Made by a program: the position numbers and the translations under genes
Assembly (NCBI GenBank): GCA_027021385.1
Contig: JALUUL010000046.1
Coordinates: 59,838 to 123,837 of the forward strand
Direction of reading: 5' to 3'
Source of the DNA: Planctomycetota bacterium
Lineage (GTDB): Bacteria; Planctomycetota; UBA1135; GCA-002748355
DNA: 64,000 nucleotides
The notes under the pieces: generated by a model
The model's database searches: none
The model's input: only the letters and a program-made list of their open reading frames with translations
What the model was told of the DNA's origin: nothing
Shown: one piece after another, positions 9,877 to 18,880 of the stretch
Position numbering within the stretch: position 1 is the stretch's first letter
Layout: each line of letters starts with the position of its first letter

Positions 9877-11757
9877 TTGAAGGATCCCCGGATCCAGTTC
9901 CTCCTGCTGGCGGCCGCGGTGATCCTCGCGGGCTGGCCGGCCACGGGCTGGCGCTTCGGCGCCGATGATTTCCCCTTCCTCCGGACCTACACCCTGACCC
10001 CGGAAAACGGGGTCACGAGCGTGGATTGGGGGAGGGTGCTCGCGGACTGGACCGGACCCTGGGGAGGGAATCCCTACCTCCCCTTCTACCGCCCGCTGGT
10101 CTCCACGAGCCTCGCCCTCGACCTGAGCCTCTTCGGAGCGGACGGCGGAGCGATCGCGGCCGTGAATCTCGGGATCCATCTTCTCGCGACCCTGCTCCTC
10201 TACCTCCTCGCGCGCGAGATCCTCCCGGGGCCCCGCTCGGCCCTGCCGGCCGCCGCCTTCTTCGGCCTGACCCCCCTGGCCCACGAGAATCTCGCCTGGA
10301 TGGTCGGGCGATGCGGGCTGACCGTGCCCCTCGGTCTCGCCGCGGGATACTTCTTCGTCCGGAAGGTCCGGCGGGGCGACCGGGGGCTCGCCCTCTTCAC
10401 GATCCCCCTCCTCCTCGCCGCGCTCGATCTCGCGACGATGGAATCCGCCCTCGCCTGGCTCGCCTTCCCCCCCGCCTGCGTGGCCCTCGCGCGCTGTTTC
10501 CGCCCGAGGGACCCGGGCAGCCTCACGGGGCCCCCCCTCCTTCGCCTCGCCCCGCCCTTCGTCGCCCTCGGCATCCTCTACCTCCTCTGGCGCTGGGTCC
10601 TCCTGGGCGACCCCGCCTCGGGCCGCTTCGACCTCCTCCTCGGCGAGGGCCCCCTCCGTTCGGCGGAACTCCTCTCCCGGCGATTCCTCGACAGCCTCCT
10701 CCCCCTCGATCTCGAATGGCTGTCCGATCCGCGCAACCTCCGCCCCTACCAGATCCTCGGACTCTCCCCCTGGATCCTCGGACTCTTCGCCCCGCTCCAC
10801 TTCAAGGATCCGAGAAGCCGGGCCTACAGGCGCGCCTGTCTCTGGCTCCTCGGTTTCTGGGTCCTCGCGACGCTGCCGAACCTCAACGCGCTAAGACTCC
10901 GGGAAGGACTCGATTCCGCCAGGGCCCTCTACTACCCCCTTCCCGCGATCGCCCTCTGTTTCGGCCTGCTCGCGACGACCTCCAGGTACGGGCGGGCCGT
11001 CGCCCTGCTCCTCCCCCTCTTCTTCGCCTGGAACCTCCATTTCCGTCTCGAGAGGCGCGCGCACTGGTCCTCGCTCGGACTCGAGGCCCGTCTCGAGATC
11101 GGCCTCCTCGCCCCGAAGAAGAAGGACCGTCCGATCGCCTTCGTGAACAATCTGAACGGTCCCTTCGGAGCCCCCGTCTACCAGCCGGGGGAGATGGTCC
11201 TCGCCCTGCATCCCCCTCTCCTGGAAAAACGGATCCCCGCTCTCGAGCTGACCCGTTTCGCGACCCCCGCTCCTGGAGCGGGAGAACCCGAATGGCCCGC
11301 GGCCGCCTGGATCGCGAAGGCCTGCGGAGGGCTCTACCAGGTCCGCCCCGCGGCTCCGCGGACTCCGGGATCCCTCCCTCTGAAGGTGGAGATCATCGAG
11401 GTTCCGATCGAGGGTTTCCTCGATCCGCTGCGCAAGCTCGAGGAGTTCGATCTCCTGCTCGAAGCCTCGTCCTCGGGTCTCCCCCGCCCGAGACTTCCGG
11501 AGGGTTGGCGGGACCTCGCCGCGAAGTTCGCCGCGACCCCCGTCCTCGTCCTCGCGGCCGGGCCGGCCGGGCTCGTCCTCCCCTGGGACGGCGAGGGATG
11601 GCCGGAGGCCGCGGGCCGCGCCCTCGAACGCTGGAGGGACTGGGGGGACGAGGGGGCCGCCGTCGCGGTCTTCGCGGCCCTGCGCGGAGACCCGGCCCGG
11701 CCTTCTACGACGAAGGCCCGCAGCCGGGTTCGATTCTTCCGGATCCGGACCCCCTGA
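9877..11757 (+). CDS. Polytopic membrane protein, GT-C glycosyltransferase-like
   Basis: This is 626 residues. The first 380 have about 9-10 transmembrane segments. The last 230 are soluble. A first loop carries an acidic pair in FGADDFPFLRTY, reminiscent of the DD/DE motif that binds lipid-phosphate sugar in GT-C enzymes such as ArnT and protein O-mannosyltransferases. It is followed by a PLVSTSLALD segment common in these families. Transfer of a sugar from a polyprenyl-phosphate donor is therefore plausible but not shown. The start is TTG at 9877; a downstream GTG at 9919 would cut the first helix. A strong hairpin follows the stop. Confidence 0.7.
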   Translation: MKDPRIQFLLLAAAVILAGWPATGWRFGADDFPFLRTYTLTPENGVTSVDWGRVLADWTGPWGGNPYLPFYRPLVSTSLALDLSLFGADGGAIAAVNLGIHLLATLLLYLLAREILPGPRSALPAAAFFGLTPLAHENLAWMVGRCGLTVPLGLAAGYFFVRKVRRGDRGLALFTIPLLLAALDLATMESALAWLAFPPACVALARCFRPRDPGSLTGPPLLRLAPPFVALGILYLLWRWVLLGDPASGRFDLLLGEGPLRSAELLSRRFLDSLLPLDLEWLSDPRNLRPYQILGLSPWILGLFAPLHFKDPRSRAYRRACLWLLGFWVLATLPNLNALRLREGLDSARALYYPLPAIALCFGLLATTSRYGRAVALLLPLFFAWNLHFRLERRAHWSSLGLEARLEIGLLAPKKKDRPIAFVNNLNGPFGAPVYQPGEMVLALHPPLLEKRIPALELTRFATPAPGAGEPEWPAAAWIAKACGGLYQVRPAAPRTPGSLPLKVEIIEVPIEGFLDPLRKLEEFDLLLEASSSGLPRPRLPEGWRDLAAKFAATPVLVLAAGPAGLVLPWDGEGWPEAAGRALERWRDWGDEGAAVAVFAALRGDPARPSTTKARSRVRFFRIRTP

Positions 11758-11763
11758 CCCCTT

Positions 11764-11793
11764 CCGGTCCCGCCCGGGGGCGGGCGGGACCGG
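11764..11793 (+). terminator. Strong GC hairpin after the membrane protein gene
   Basis: CCGGTCCCGCC and GGCGGGACCGG form an 11-bp perfect stem with an 8-base loop, starting 7 bases after the stop at 11757. No T-run follows, as is common for GC-rich genomes. Confidence 0.6.
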
Positions 11794-11906
11794 GCCGGCC
11801 GGAAAGCCGGGAACTTCCCTCGTGGGAAGCCGTCCATCCATTCTCCCGGAACGGGCGGCCGTCCCGACCGCGCCGGGGTGGATCCGAAACCGAGGAGGAA
11901 CACACG

Positions 11907-14261
11907 ATGCGACCCATGATTCCGGCAACCGCCCGCCGCGCGGGGCTTCCGCCTGCCGCCCTGGCGTTCCTGCTGCCCGCCTTCCTCGGAGCCCAGGGAC
12001 GCCACGTCCCTCCGATCCACCCCGTCCCCCCCGTCCGCATCCAGGAGGCCGGGGTGCGCGTGGAGAGCACGAAGGTCGCGGTCGAGATCACTGATGGGGT
12101 CGCGGAGACGACCGTGACCCTCGTCCTGCGCAACGACGGCGCGATCCAGGGCGAGAAGATCCTCCTCCTCCCCCTTCCGCGGGGGGCCGTCGCCGACCGG
12201 GTCCGGATGCGGATCGGAGGCCAGATGCTGGAGGGCGAAGTGCTCGCCGCCGGCAAGGCCCGCCGGATCTACGAGAGCATCGTCGCGAAACGCCGGGATC
12301 CGGCCCTGCTCGAGTACTACGGCCGCGACACGATCAGACTTCGGGTCTTCCCGGTCCCCCCGAAGGGGAGACAGACCGTCGAGATCCGGACCCGGATGCT
12401 GCTCCCGGAATCGGGGGGCCTCTACCGATGGGAGTTCCCGGCGCGGGCCGTCGAGGAAGGGACCTTCGCGATCGATCTGAGGCTCCGCTCCTCGAAGGCG
12501 CTCAAGAACGTCTACTCGCCGATCCAGGTGATGGACATCTCCAGGAAGGGTGACCACGAGGCCCGGGCCGGATTCGAATGCAAGGGGAGGCCCGGAAAGG
12601 ATCCGCTCCTCTTCTACGGGCTCTCGGACCGCGAGTTCGGCCTGAACCTCCTGACCTATCGGCCCAAGGGCGAGGACGGCTACTTCCTTTGCATGATCTC
12701 GCCGAAGCGGGATCGGACCCGCGAACCCGAACTCCGCAAGTCGATTACCTTCGTGCTCGACGTTTCCGGTTCGATGCAGGGCGGGAAGATCGAACAGGCC
12801 CGCTCGGCCCTCGTCTTCTTCCTGAAGAGTCTGGACGGGGACGATCGCTTCAACATCGTTCCCTTCTCGACCGAGGCGCGGCCCTTCGCCCCGGCTCCGG
12901 TCCGGGCGACCCCTGAGAACCTCACCAAAGCCCTCGCCTTCGCCCGGGGACTCGAGGCCCGCGGAGGCACGAACCTCGCGGAGGCCCTCGACACCGCCCT
13001 GGCCCCGGAGCCGGCCGAGGGTCTCGTCCCGATCCTCGTCCTCCTCACGGACGGGTTGCCGACCGTCGGAAGGACCTCCCCCAAGGAGATCCTCGCCTCG
13101 GTCAGGAAACGCAACCGCGCCCGCGCCCGGATCTTCGTTCTCGGGGTCGGGTACGACGTGAACACCTTCCTTCTCGACAGTCTGAGCCGCGAAACGAAGG
13201 GGACGCGCGACTACATCGCCCCGAACGAGGACCTCGAGATCAAGACCTCGGCCCTGTTCACGAAACTCAGCAATCCGGTCATGACGGACCTCGAGCTGAA
13301 GGCCGACGGGATCGAATGGACGGCCGTCGTTCCGGGTAACCTGCCGGACCTCTTCCGGGGAGGCCGCCTGATCGTCGTCGGGCGCTACCGGGGGGCCGGG
13401 CCGACAGCGCTGAGGCTTCGCGGCCGCATCGGCAAGGAAAGGAAGGAGTTCGTCTACGACGCGGCCTTCCCGGCCCAGAGGACCGACCACGCCTTCGTCG
13501 CCGCCCTCTGGGCCCAGCGTCGCCTCGGACAGCTCCTCGAGGCGATCCGCCTGAACGGACGCGACCCCGAACTCATCCGGGAGATCGAGAGGATCGGCCG
13601 GAAGCACGGTCTCGTCACCCCCTACACCTCGCAGATCCTGGTCGAGGAGGGCGACCGCCTGGCCCGGGCCTCGGGCTTCGCCGGGAACTCCGCCCCCTCC
13701 GCTCCCGGCGTCCGGACACGCATGAAGAAGGAACTGAGACGCCAGGGGCTCGACCCGGAGACCCTGGACCTCGACAGGGAGGAGCCCGAAGTCACGAATT
13801 CGGGTCTCACCGACTTCGGCAGGGCCTCCGAGGGGAAGAAGGCCGTCGAGGAGAGCATCCTGTCGGCGAGATACGCCTTCGCGAACACCCTCGACGAGAA
13901 GGGCGGACGGAGGTTCTGGAAGACCCAGAAGGTCGGCGGACACGTCTTCCATCTCGTCTCCGGCTTCTGGATCGACGGGAAATACCGCAAGGAGATGGAG
14001 AAGATCCTCCGGAGGATCCGGGCCTTCAGCCCGGAATACTTCGAACTCTGCCGGAAACACCCCGAGGTCCGGCCGATCCTGGCCTTCTCCACGGCCCTCG
14101 TCCTCGTCCTCGGCGAGGGAGAGGTCTACGAGATCCTTCCCCCCGCCCCGAAGGGCGGAAAAGGAGGAGAGGGAACCCCGGGATCCGGGAAGGGCGGCCG
14201 CCCGGGCGGGGCTCCGGGGGGAGGGGACCCCGCGGCCCCCGGCCGGAAAAAGGGGCCGTGA
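11907..14261 (+). CDS. Secreted VIT and von Willebrand A domain protein
   Basis: This is 784 residues. It has a signal peptide to about residue 30 (PAALAFLLPAFLGAQG). A VIT domain covers about 40-170, and includes KARRIYESIVAKRRDPALLEYY broken across its conserved core. A vWA domain covers about 285-460 with the metal-binding MIDAS motif DVSGSMQGGK, a Thr in GGTNLAEAL and the acidic LLTDGLPT. A basic linker and a C-terminal region of unknown fold follow. This pair of domains resembles inter-alpha-trypsin inhibitor heavy chains and is common in marine bacteria and planctomycetes, presumably in surface adhesion. The ORF-track start at 10026 is in another gene. ATG 11907 has AGGAGG ten bases upstream. 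Confidence 0.9.
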   Translation: MRPMIPATARRAGLPPAALAFLLPAFLGAQGRHVPPIHPVPPVRIQEAGVRVESTKVAVEITDGVAETTVTLVLRNDGAIQGEKILLLPLPRGAVADRVRMRIGGQMLEGEVLAAGKARRIYESIVAKRRDPALLEYYGRDTIRLRVFPVPPKGRQTVEIRTRMLLPESGGLYRWEFPARAVEEGTFAIDLRLRSSKALKNVYSPIQVMDISRKGDHEARAGFECKGRPGKDPLLFYGLSDREFGLNLLTYRPKGEDGYFLCMISPKRDRTREPELRKSITFVLDVSGSMQGGKIEQARSALVFFLKSLDGDDRFNIVPFSTEARPFAPAPVRATPENLTKALAFARGLEARGGTNLAEALDTALAPEPAEGLVPILVLLTDGLPTVGRTSPKEILASVRKRNRARARIFVLGVGYDVNTFLLDSLSRETKGTRDYIAPNEDLEIKTSALFTKLSNPVMTDLELKADGIEWTAVVPGNLPDLFRGGRLIVVGRYRGAGPTALRLRGRIGKERKEFVYDAAFPAQRTDHAFVAALWAQRRLGQLLEAIRLNGRDPELIREIERIGRKHGLVTPYTSQILVEEGDRLARASGFAGNSAPSAPGVRTRMKKELRRQGLDPETLDLDREEPEVTNSGLTDFGRASEGKKAVEESILSARYAFANTLDEKGGRRFWKTQKVGGHVFHLVSGFWIDGKYRKEMEKILRRIRAFSPEYFELCRKHPEVRPILAFSTALVLVLGEGEVYEILPPAPKGGKGGEGTPGSGKGGRPGGAPGGGDPAAPGRKKGP

Positions 14262-14308
14262 TCCCCTCGCGGGCTTGAGGAATCCCCCAGAAAGTCGCAT
14301 CTTTGAAG

Positions 14309-14340
14309 CCCGCGGAGTCCCCTGAGGGCCCCGCGGGTTT
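14309..14340 (+). terminator. Hairpin terminator between the VIT/vWA gene and nadA
   Basis: CCCGCGG, a 15-base loop, CCGCGGG, then TTT. It overlaps the TTG at 14303-14305 region that the ORF track uses as the nadA start, which argues for the later ATG for nadA. Confidence 0.5.
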
Positions 14341-14386
14341 CGCCGGCCCCCCCTCCGGCGGGCCTCTCCGACCCGACGAGAAGCCG

Positions 14387-15367
14387 ATGGAACGAAGCGA
14401 CGACGCCCTCCTTTCGATCGATCCGAGCCTCGATCTCTTCGCGGAGATCGAGCGCCTCAAGGTGGAACGCAAGGCCGTCATCCTCGCCCACTACTACCAG
14501 GATCCCGATCTGCAGGACATCGCGGACTTTCTCGGGGATTCCCTCGCGCTCGCGCAAGCGGCCCGCAAGGCCGAGGAGGCGAAGGTCATCCTCTTCCTCG
14601 GCGTCCACTTCATGGCCGAGACCGCGAAGATCCTCTGTCCCGACAAGACCGTCGTCCTTCCCGATCCGGAGGCCGGTTGCTCTCTCGCGGAGGCCTGCCC
14701 CCCCGAGAAGCTCGAGGCCTGGCGCGAGGCCCACCCCGAGCACGTCGTCGTCACCTATATCAACTCCTCCGCGGCGACCAAGGCCCATTCGGACTGGATC
14801 TGCACCTCGAGCAACGCCAGGCGCGTCATCGAGGCCGTTCCGAAAGACCGCCCGATCCTCTTCGCCCCCGACAAGAACCTGGGCGCCTGGCTGTCGAAGA
14901 CCTGCGGGCGCGAAATGGACCTCTGGCCCGGGACCTGCATCGTCCACGAGACCTTCAGCGAGCGGAAGATCCTCGCTCTGATGTCCGAGCATCCCGACGC
15001 CGAACTCGTCGCGCATCCAGAATGCGAGGAATCGGTCCTGAGAAGGGCGCACTTCGTCGGCTCGACTTCCAAGCTCCTGCAGCGGGTCGTCGAGAGCGAC
15101 CGGAGGAAGTTCATCGTCGCGACCGAATCCGGAATCCTCCACGAGATGCGCAAGCGCGCCCCGGACAAGATCCTCTTCGAGGCCCCGACCGAGGACGGCC
15201 TCCGGGAAGACGGGACCTGCGGATGCCAGGAATGCCCGTACATGAAACTCAACACTCTCGAAAAGGCCTACCTGGCCTTACGCGACCTCGAACCCCGCAT
15301 CGAGATCGACGAGGACCTCCGCCGCCGCGCTCTCCTCCCCCTGGAGCGCATGCTCTCCCTGGGCTGA
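14387..15367 (+). CDS. nadA: Quinolinate synthase NadA
   Basis: NadA condenses iminoaspartate with dihydroxyacetone phosphate to make quinolinate for NAD synthesis, using an oxygen-sensitive [4Fe-4S] cluster. The three cluster cysteines are visible in DPEAGCSLAEAC, WPGTCIVHE and GTCGCQECPYM. Substrate motifs AHYYQDPDLQDIADFLGDS and INSSAATKAHSDWICTSSNA are intact. The ORF track starts at a TTG at 14303 inside a terminator-like hairpin and adds 28 Pro/Gly residues. I prefer ATG 14387, giving 326 residues, a normal NadA length. nadB and nadC are not nearby. rpiA converges on it 18 bases downstream. Confidence 0.95.
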   Translation: MERSDDALLSIDPSLDLFAEIERLKVERKAVILAHYYQDPDLQDIADFLGDSLALAQAARKAEEAKVILFLGVHFMAETAKILCPDKTVVLPDPEAGCSLAEACPPEKLEAWREAHPEHVVVTYINSSAATKAHSDWICTSSNARRVIEAVPKDRPILFAPDKNLGAWLSKTCGREMDLWPGTCIVHETFSERKILALMSEHPDAELVAHPECEESVLRRAHFVGSTSKLLQRVVESDRRKFIVATESGILHEMRKRAPDKILFEAPTEDGLREDGTCGCQECPYMKLNTLEKAYLALRDLEPRIEIDEDLRRRALLPLERMLSLG

Positions 15368-15384
15368 CCTACCCCCGGTCCCCC

Positions 15385-16056
15385 TCAGCGGATCTCGGCC
15401 GTTCCGTCCTCGCGGCCGATCACGAGCCTGCCGGCCAGCCCGACGAACAGACCGTTCTCGAGAATCCCTGGAATTCCGTTGAGCGTCCGTTCGAGGGCGG
15501 CGGGGTCCTCGATCGCTCCGAAACGGCAATCGACGATCCGATTCCCGTTGTCGGTCGTGAAAGGGACTCCCTCGGGATTCGTCCGGACGAAAGGCCGGGC
15601 CCCGAGATCCCGAAGGCGCTCGCAGACCGGCCCGAGGGCGAAGGGAAGGACCTCGACCGGAAGGAGGAAGGCTGTGCCGAGGACCTCCACGCACTTGTTC
15701 GCCCCCACGAGGACGACCATCTCCCGCGAAGCCGCGGCGACGACCTTCTCCCGCAGCAAGGCTCCTCCGCCGCCCTTGATCAGGTTCTTCGCCGGATCGA
15801 CCTCGTCCGCCCCGTCGATCGTGAGATCGAGTCTCGGATGCTTGTCGAGGGTCGTCAGGGGGACCCCGAGAATGCGCGCCTTCCTCTCCGTCTCCCGGCT
15901 CGTCGGCACACCGACGACCCGGAGCCCCTCGTCATGGATCCTCTCGGCCAAACGCTCGAGCGCGAAGTGGAAGGTCGACCCCGTGCCCAAACCCAGGACC
16001 TGGCCGTTCTCGACCAGTTCGGCCGCCGCCAGACCCGCCGCTCGTTTCACGTCCAT
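15385..16056 (-). CDS. rpiA: Ribose-5-phosphate isomerase A
   Basis: RpiA interconverts ribose-5-phosphate and ribulose-5-phosphate in the pentose phosphate pathway. The 223-residue protein has the phosphate loop GLGTGSTFHFALE, the catalytic DGADEVD and KGGGGALLREKVVA, and a C-terminal TDNGNRIVDC. Start: the ORF track uses a TTG at 16092. I chose the ATG at 16056 (MDVKRAAGLAA), which has GGAAGG upstream and matches where the family normally begins. It converges with nadA and is divergent from feoB, with about 400 bases between. Confidence 0.96.
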   Translation of the reverse strand: MDVKRAAGLAAAELVENGQVLGLGTGSTFHFALERLAERIHDEGLRVVGVPTSRETERKARILGVPLTTLDKHPRLDLTIDGADEVDPAKNLIKGGGGALLREKVVAAASREMVVLVGANKCVEVLGTAFLLPVEVLPFALGPVCERLRDLGARPFVRTNPEGVPFTTDNGNRIVDCRFGAIEDPAALERTLNGIPGILENGLFVGLAGRLVIGREDGTAEIR

Positions 16057-16458
16057 GAACCTGAGCCTTCCCGGAGGAGGGCCCGCCTGCAAGCCCGGCC
16101 TCGGGGGAGAGGCCCCTCTCCGTTCCGGCGGCGGAACCCGCCCGGATGCCCGGGCGGACGATCCTCCCAGAGCAGGCTCGAAGACGTGATGCGGATGGCT
16201 GTTCGAGAAGGCTCAAAGCCGGGCAAGGATCCCTGCGGTCAAGGTCCTTCCGGATCCGAAACTCAACTGGAAGACCTCGATCATGGGTCCGGGATGCTTC
16301 GGAGATGTCTTAAAACGCATGAGCGAAAAGATTTGAGAGTCGCTGTCTGGGTCGGGAGAAATGGGACAATACGACGCAGGCAATCTGTCCTATAGCGATT
16401 GTCTCGCAAAAGCAAAGCCATAGAATCTGCCGACCCCCTTGGCGAAGAGCTTCCCTTC
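16057..16458. other. Intergenic region between rpiA and feoB
   Basis: About 400 bases with no convincing gene. The half near rpiA is GC-rich. From about 16300 the sequence becomes richer in A and T (TCTTAAAACG, AAAAGATTTGAGAG), as expected of promoter DNA. It contains the inverted-repeat region listed separately. Confidence 0.5.
16365..16403 (+). promoter_or_regulatory. Inverted repeats around a -10-like box upstream of feoB
   Basis: CAATC (16381-16385) and GATTG (16397-16401) form an inverted repeat with an 11-base spacer that contains TATAGC (16391-16396), a possible -10 box. An outer pair, GACAAT (16365-16370) and ATTGTC (16398-16403), is also complementary. A repressor bound here would cover the promoter. 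Iron-responsive control would make sense for feoB, but the sequence does not match a classical Fur box. Confidence 0.35.
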
Positions 16459-18546
16459 ATGAGACCGCGACCGGAATCCAGCAACAGCGCCGCCCTGGCC
16501 GTCGATCCGGCCGGGATTCCGGAAACGGAGACCCTGGCGGCCGAGGAGGGAAGGAAGGGCCCGGTCCTCCTTGTCGGCTTCCCGAACGTCGGGAAGAGTT
16601 CGATCTTCAATCTCCTGACCGGCTCCTACGTCACGGTCTCCAACTACCCGGGGACGACGGTCGGAGTCTCCTTCGGCCACCTGCGGATCCCCGCGGGCGA
16701 GGAGGTCCTCCGCCTCGAGGTCTCCGACCCCCCCGGGATGTACGGCCTCCTCCCGCTGACCGACGAGGAACGGGTCGCCCGCGAAGCTCTCTTCTCGTCC
16801 CGCCCCTCCTGCGTCCTGCACATCGTCGACAGCAAGACGCTCCCCCGGCAACTCGGCCTCACCCTCCGCCTGATCCAGGCCGGCCTCCCCCTCATTCTCG
16901 TCTGCAACATGACCGACGAGGCGGAAACCCAGGGCTACCGCCTGGACACCGGGGTCCTGGCGGAACGCCTCGGAATCCCGGTCGTCAAGACCTGCGGAAC
17001 GAACGGCGTCGGGCTCCATGAACTCAAGCACGAGATCGCCGCGGTCGTCCGCGGCAACGGGAGACCCGCCGGCCATCGACGGAGGATCCCCTTCGACGAG
17101 GGGGTCATGGGAGTCCTCGACGAGATGGAGGCGCGGATCGAGGAACGGAGGCGGGAGGCCCGGACCTTCCTGCCCGCGGGCATGGATTCACGAACCGCCG
17201 CCCAGCTCGCGCTCGAAGGGGCGACCGACATCGCCGCAGCCTCGGGTCTCGACAGCGAGACCCTCGGCGCCTACGCGAGGAAGGCCCGGGACATGGTCGG
17301 CCACCCCTTCCCCCTCTACGCGCCCCTTTCCTTGAAGGCCGTAACCGACAAAATCCTCGAAGGGGTCTTCGAGGATCCGGAACGCTCCCGAAACTCCGTG
17401 CGGGAAGCCCTTTCCCGCATGCTGATCAACCCCTGGTCCGGGATCCCGATCCTTCTCGCCGTCCTCTACCTCTGCTTCTACCAGTTCGTCGGCGTCTTCG
17501 GAGCCGGAACCGTCGTCGGCTGGCTCGAGGATGATCTCTTCGGCCGCTTCGTGAACCCCTTCTTCCAGAGGGTCGCGGAGGGAGCCCTCCCCTGGCCCTG
17601 GCTGCAGAAGCTCTTCGTCGGCGACTACGGCGTCTTCACGCTGGGCATCACCTACGCGGTCGCCCTCGTCATGCCGGTCGTCTTCTTCTTCTTCCTGTCC
17701 TTCAGTCTTCTCGAGGATTCCGGGTATTTCCCCCGACTCGCCCTGCTCGTCGACCGCTTCTTCAAGCGCATCGGCCTGAACGGACGCGCAGTCATTCCGA
17801 TGGTGCTGGGCTTCGGCTGCGACACGATGGCCACGATCACGACGAGGACCCTCGAAACCGGGAAGGAACGCATTCTCGCGACCCTTCTCCTCGCCCTAGC
17901 GATCCCCTGCTCGGCTCAACTCGGCATCATCATGGCCCTCCTCGGGAGCCGGGGGTTCGGGGTCTGGGTCGGCTACGTCCTCGTCCTGACGGGCATCGTC
18001 TTCTTCGTCGGTTGGGCGGGGTCCAAGGTCCTTCCCGGACGGGCCGCGACCTTCCACATGGAACTCCCGCCCCTTCGCCTGCCGCGCCTCTCGAATGTCC
18101 TGGTCAAGAGTTTCGCGAGGATGCGCTGGTACTTCTTCGAGGTCATCCCCCTCTTCCTGCTCGCCTCGGTCGTCCTCTGGGCCCTCGATCTCAGCGGAGG
18201 GCTCGTCCTCCTGCGCCACGGCCTGGAGCCGGTCATGATGCTTCTCGGACTCCCCGTCGAGGCGGCCGATTCCTTCCTCATCGGGTTCTTCCGCAGGGAT
18301 TTCGGCGCTGCGGGGCTCTTCCACCTGGCCCAGTATTCGCCGGACAAGGCCGGGCTCTCGACGCACCAGCTCTTCGTCGCCAGCGTGACCCTGACCCTCT
18401 TCGTTCCCTGCATCGCTCAGTTCATGATGATGTTCAAGGAGCGGGGCTCCAAGGTCGCCGCCTCGAGCGCTCTCGCGATCACCGGCATCGCGATCCTCAC
18501 CGGTTTCGGCCTGCACCACTTTCTTCTGCTGACCGGATGGCTCTGA
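16459..18546 (+). CDS. feoB: Ferrous iron transporter FeoB
   Basis: This 695-residue Fe2+ transporter has an N-terminal GTPase domain and a polytopic membrane domain. G1 is GFPNVGKSS, G3 is DPPG (DLPG in most FeoB proteins), and G4 is NMTD, the usual FeoB form NMxD. A helical spacer follows to about residue 300. About eight membrane segments then include the conserved gate-like cysteine regions GFGCDTMA and LALAIPCSAQLG, and a late VPCIAQF. I prefer ATG 16459 over the ORF-track TTG at 16399. The TTG would lie within the putative operator and upstream of the expected transcript start. feoA follows, the reverse of the usual feoA-feoB order. Confidence 0.95.
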   Translation: MRPRPESSNSAALAVDPAGIPETETLAAEEGRKGPVLLVGFPNVGKSSIFNLLTGSYVTVSNYPGTTVGVSFGHLRIPAGEEVLRLEVSDPPGMYGLLPLTDEERVAREALFSSRPSCVLHIVDSKTLPRQLGLTLRLIQAGLPLILVCNMTDEAETQGYRLDTGVLAERLGIPVVKTCGTNGVGLHELKHEIAAVVRGNGRPAGHRRRIPFDEGVMGVLDEMEARIEERRREARTFLPAGMDSRTAAQLALEGATDIAAASGLDSETLGAYARKARDMVGHPFPLYAPLSLKAVTDKILEGVFEDPERSRNSVREALSRMLINPWSGIPILLAVLYLCFYQFVGVFGAGTVVGWLEDDLFGRFVNPFFQRVAEGALPWPWLQKLFVGDYGVFTLGITYAVALVMPVVFFFFLSFSLLEDSGYFPRLALLVDRFFKRIGLNGRAVIPMVLGFGCDTMATITTRTLETGKERILATLLLALAIPCSAQLGIIMALLGSRGFGVWVGYVLVLTGIVFFVGWAGSKVLPGRAATFHMELPPLRLPRLSNVLVKSFARMRWYFFEVIPLFLLASVVLWALDLSGGLVLLRHGLEPVMMLLGLPVEAADSFLIGFFRRDFGAAGLFHLAQYSPDKAGLSTHQLFVASVTLTLFVPCIAQFMMMFKERGSKVAASSALAITGIAILTGFGLHHFLLLTGWL

Positions 18547-18664
18547 CATGAAACCCGCATTCCTCGACCAAGCAGACCCTCGATCCGGGATCAAGGATCG
18601 GTCCTCCCCCGTCCGATGGGAATCAGGTAGCTTGGTGCGATCCGTGGATCCCGGGACCTCCTCG

Positions 18665-18880
18665 ATGAAGACTCTCGCGCAACTGAAACCCGGCGAACGA
18701 AGCCGGATCGTCGGGATCGACCCCCGGGATCCGGAGGCGATGCGCAAGGTCCTCTGTCTCGGCATCATGCCCGGGGAACGCATCGAACTCATCCGGAGGA
18801 GTCCGGCCGTGGTCTTCGCGATGGGGGGCAGCCAGTTCGCCCTCGACCGGGAGCTGGCCTCCTGCATCCTCGTGGAATGA
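18665..18880 (+). CDS. feoA: FeoA domain protein
   Basis: This small SH3-like cytoplasmic protein is needed for FeoB-driven iron uptake. The 71-residue reading from ATG 18665 (MKTLAQLKPGERSRIVGID) matches a whole FeoA, ending with FALDRELASCILVE. Conserved CLGIMPGERIEL and VFAMGGSQFALD are present. The frame is open back to an ATG at 18548, directly after the feoB stop. The 39 extra residues are not FeoA-like, so I use 18665, though no clear ribosome site precedes it. The stop overlaps the next gene start (ATGA), so the downstream secreted-type gene is in the same operon. Confidence 0.88.
   Translation: MKTLAQLKPGERSRIVGIDPRDPEAMRKVLCLGIMPGERIELIRRSPAVVFAMGGSQFALDRELASCILVE

Noticed and set aside
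11334-14300. 988-residue minus-strand ORF opposite the VIT/vWA gene
   Set aside because: Antisense shadow with no domain. The plus strand has a clear signal peptide, VIT and vWA.
14303-14386. Upstream TTG as the start of nadA
   Set aside because: The TTG sits just ahead of a terminator-like hairpin and would add Pro/Gly residues. ATG 14387 fits family length.
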